Source: Bifidobacterium breve (GTDB lineage: Bacteria > Acidobacteriota > Vicinamibacteria > Vicinamibacterales > CAVVIG01). Taken from it: a DNA stretch of 34,028 bases. The stretch is taken from the NCBI GenBank assembly GCA_943328785.2, contig CALQBJ020000010.1:1-34028 (forward strand), written 5' to 3'. Shown one piece after another: positions 32,725 through 34,028 of the stretch. The notes below the pieces were generated by a model that was not told the DNA's origin, searched no databases, and saw only the letters and a program-made list of their open reading frames with translations. The position numbers and the translations under genes are program-made. The stretch's first letter is position 1; the number at the start of each line of letters is the position of its first letter.

Positions 32725-32787
32725 GATTCCACTCCTGCCGGAAGTCCGGCAGCTTGATCCAGCCGCGTGTGCGCGCAGAACCCGCAG

Positions 32788-33033
32788 TCAGACGTCCCGC
32801 CGCTTGAACAGGCGGAACTCGATTCCTGGCTCACCGACACCCGTCTCGGTGAGATGACAGAGGTCGCCGCAGTCGTGCGAGAAGTGATAGCTGCCCTGAC
32901 GTTCGTCGTGCAGCACCTCTTCCCACTCATCCGACAGCCCCATGATGGCGTTGGCAGCCGCAGCGACCTGGTCGCGAGTCGCACCAGGAAAGCGCCGGCT
33001 CAGAATGGCTTCGACTTTCTGCCGGTCAAGCAT
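32788..33033 (-). CDS. Small uncharacterised protein with clustered His/Cys metal-ligand motif
   Basis: The 81-residue protein starts at 33033, behind GGAGTCTC. The N-terminal half is helical (LDRQKVEAILSRRFPGATRDQVAAAANAIMGL). The C-terminal half contains H50, H53, C55, C59 and H60 in the order H-x2-H-x-C-x3-C-H, then ends in EFRLFKRRDV. The cluster looks like a binding site for iron, zinc, heme or an Fe-S cluster. I do not recognise the family. It is first in a two-gene operon with a sigma-54-type promoter about 30-45 bp upstream. It lies beside sodC and a RIC-type di-iron protein, suggesting a part in oxidative or nitrosative stress or metal handling; this is inference. Confidence 0.72.
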   Translation of the reverse strand: MLDRQKVEAILSRRFPGATRDQVAAAANAIMGLSDEWEEVLHDERQGSYHFSHDCGDLCHLTETGVGEPGIEFRLFKRRDV

Positions 33034-33061
33034 GATGAGACTCCATCTGCCGCCACGGAGA

Positions 33062-33077
33062 GGCAAACCCGATGCCC
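33062..33077 (-). promoter_or_regulatory. Sigma-54 (-24/-12) promoter-like site for the small-protein pair
   Basis: The minus strand reads GGGCATCGGGTTTGCC: GGCA and TTGC at exact canonical spacing. The predicted start near 33051 gives an 18-nt leader with a good Shine-Dalgarno before the ATG at 33033. Confidence 0.6.
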
Positions 33078-33099
33078 GGACTTCCGCCGGATTCCCGTC

Positions 33100-33115
33100 G
33101 GGCTGAGGCTTTGCG
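33100..33115 (+). promoter_or_regulatory. Weaker sigma-54-like site for sodC
   Basis: GGGCTGAGGCTTTGCG has GG and GC at the right spacing and an intact TTGC but only GGC in the -24 box. The predicted start near 33127 lies 36 nt before the sodC ATG. It is back-to-back with the site at 33062-33077. Confidence 0.35.
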
Positions 33116-33162
33116 CTATGCTCTGATATCTGTCTGGTATGCAGGAAATCCGGGAGGATTCA

Positions 33163-33687
33163 ATGAAGCAGTTGTTTCGTGGAGTGATGGTCGGCGTCGG
33201 TCTCGGCGCCGTGATGCTGGCAGTCAACCTCGCCGCGCAGGGTCCGGTGAAGGTGGAACTGAAGGACGGCACGGGGCAGTCGGTTGGCACGGCCAGCCTG
33301 AGCGAATCGATGGGCATGGTCCACATCCAGCTCGATCTGAAGGGGCTCAAGCCCGGCGAACACGCGCTGCACGTGCACGGCACGGCGAAGTGCGAAGGTC
33401 CCGCCTTCACGACCGCCGGCGGCCACTTCAATCCGGCTGCCAAGAAGCACGGGCTGCAGAACCCGGAAGGTCCGCACGCGGGCGACATGGAGAACTTCAC
33501 CGTGGCCGCTGACGGCACGGCGAAGGGCATGCTCATGCCGAAGGGCATCTCGCTCGGCAGCGGCGCCAACTCGGTGTTCACCGGCGGCGGCACGGCCCTC
33601 GTGATCCACGCCGGTCCGGACGACATGAAGACCGACCCGGCCGGTGCAGCCGGCGACCGCATCGCCTGCGGCGTCATCACCAAGTAG
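33163..33687 (+). CDS. sodC: Periplasmic Cu/Zn superoxide dismutase
   Basis: SodC converts superoxide to oxygen and hydrogen peroxide in the periplasm. The 174-residue protein has a signal peptide (MKQLFRGVMVGVGLGAVMLA, cleaved after LAA). All metal ligands are present: Cu ligands H70, H72, bridging H88 and H149, and Zn ligands H96, H105 and D108. The disulfide pair C77-C169 and the active-site R166 (GDRIACGVI) are also present. The start at 33163 follows GGGAGGA; an in-frame ATG at 33139 lacks this. It is divergent from the small-protein operon and convergent with the RIC-type gene. Being next to a copper efflux operon fits a copper or oxidative stress setting. Confidence 0.96.
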   Translation: MKQLFRGVMVGVGLGAVMLAVNLAAQGPVKVELKDGTGQSVGTASLSESMGMVHIQLDLKGLKPGEHALHVHGTAKCEGPAFTTAGGHFNPAAKKHGLQNPEGPHAGDMENFTVAADGTAKGMLMPKGISLGSGANSVFTGGGTALVIHAGPDDMKTDPAGAAGDRIACGVITK

Positions 33688-33699
33688 CTCTCCGACGCT

Positions 33700-33727
33700 G
33701 GTCATCTGGCTTTCGAGCCAGATGACC
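33700..33727. terminator. Perfect 12-bp stem with TTCG loop between convergent genes
   Basis: GGTCATCTGGCT-TTCG-AGCCAGATGACC is a perfect inverted repeat, 12 bp after the sodC stop and 18 bp from the stop of the convergent RIC-type gene. No T-tract follows on either strand, so it is either a weak bidirectional terminator or an mRNA 3' end stabiliser. Confidence 0.6.
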
Positions 33728-33745
33728 GCTCCGCCCCACCCACCT

Positions 33746-34028
33746 TCAGCTCGCCGCCTGCCGTTGAATCGGCGGGGTTCCCATCACCGCCGCCTCCAGC
33801 GCCACCGCTTTCGGAAACAGGATGTTGTTTTCCAGGTGGATGTGTATGCGCAGGTCGCGGTCGAACGCGGCCAGTTCCTCGAAACAGACGCGATAGGTGG
33901 CGCAGCCGTCCTCGGGAACCGTGAAGTCACGGGCCAGGGCACGCACGAGGTCGAGTTCGTTACCCGCGCTCTGGTGCTCGGCCTCCATCATCCGGATCGG
34001 GTTCATCACCGTCCCGAACATGTTGGGC
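33746..34028 (-). CDS. RIC/ScdA (YtfE)-type Fe-S cluster repair di-iron protein, C-terminal part
   Basis: The frame enters from the right edge, so the N-terminal half is missing. The visible 94 residues form the end of a hemerythrin-like domain: MMEAEHQSAGNELDLVRALARDF, then TYRVCFEELAAFDRDLRIHIHLENNILFPKAVALE. The EAEH, HIHLENNILFP and spacing are those of the RIC family, whose di-iron site repairs nitrosylated or oxidised Fe-S clusters. The family normally also has an N-terminal ScdA_N (DUF542) segment, which cannot be seen here. It is convergent with sodC. Together with the NifU-like gene it gives the region two Fe-S maintenance functions. Confidence 0.88.
   Translation of the reverse strand, partial: PNMFGTVMNPIRMMEAEHQSAGNELDLVRALARDFTVPEDGCATYRVCFEELAAFDRDLRIHIHLENNILFPKAVALEAAVMGTPPIQRQAAS

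Overview
The window is high-GC bacterial DNA. Two large Oar-type TonB-dependent receptors (signal peptide ending in AQSAIAG, then a carboxypeptidase-regulatory-like domain), tandem-VOC proteins with a YCGGGG signature, a pentaheme cytochrome c and several sigma-54 regulators suggest Acidobacteriota, possibly Vicinamibacteria (subdivision 6). This is an inference from gene style; there is no rRNA or other marker to settle it. I see no tRNA, rRNA, transposase, integrase or CRISPR array.

Left part (1-8.6 kb): a cut-off zinc-type dehydrogenase is divergent from a CDP-alcohol phosphatidyltransferase and a membrane-anchored sulfatase-fold enzyme. Then come a VOC protein plus ABC ATPase pair, an exported AbgB-like M20 hydrolase, a remnant of another M20-type peptidase, and argG.

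Middle part (8.9-17.4 kb): two divergently transcribed Oar-like TonB receptors, each with a good Rho-independent terminator, then dut, a class I SAM methyltransferase and a TerC-family membrane protein. A roughly 650-bp stretch without a convincing gene follows.

Regulatory and redox part (18-25.3 kb): a pentaheme cytochrome c, a TonB energy transducer, a NifU-like Fe-S protein, a sigma-54 activator with no receiver plus a separate receiver gene, a full NtrC-type regulator, a second stand-alone receiver and a PAS histidine kinase. Right part (25.4-34 kb): a Cu(I)/Ag(I)-type efflux operon (small Cys/His-rich putative lipoprotein, TolC-like, CusB-like, CusA-like and TPR protein), two small uncharacterised proteins, a periplasmic Cu/Zn superoxide dismutase and the end of a RIC/ScdA-type di-iron protein.

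The most interesting signal is a set of sigma-54 (-24/-12) promoter-like sequences with exact canonical spacing. They lie before the cytochrome, tonB, the nifU-like/activator operon, the metal-efflux leader gene, the small-protein pair and (weaker) sodC. They suggest a local sigma-54 regulon joining envelope redox, Fe-S and metal stress functions, controlled by the activators and receivers encoded in its middle. A second unusual feature is a series of tandem heptanucleotide arrays, mostly of the form GACYNNN. Most sit directly behind stop codons, and one lies in frame inside the sulfatase gene. A family of dispersed REP-like hairpins is also present.
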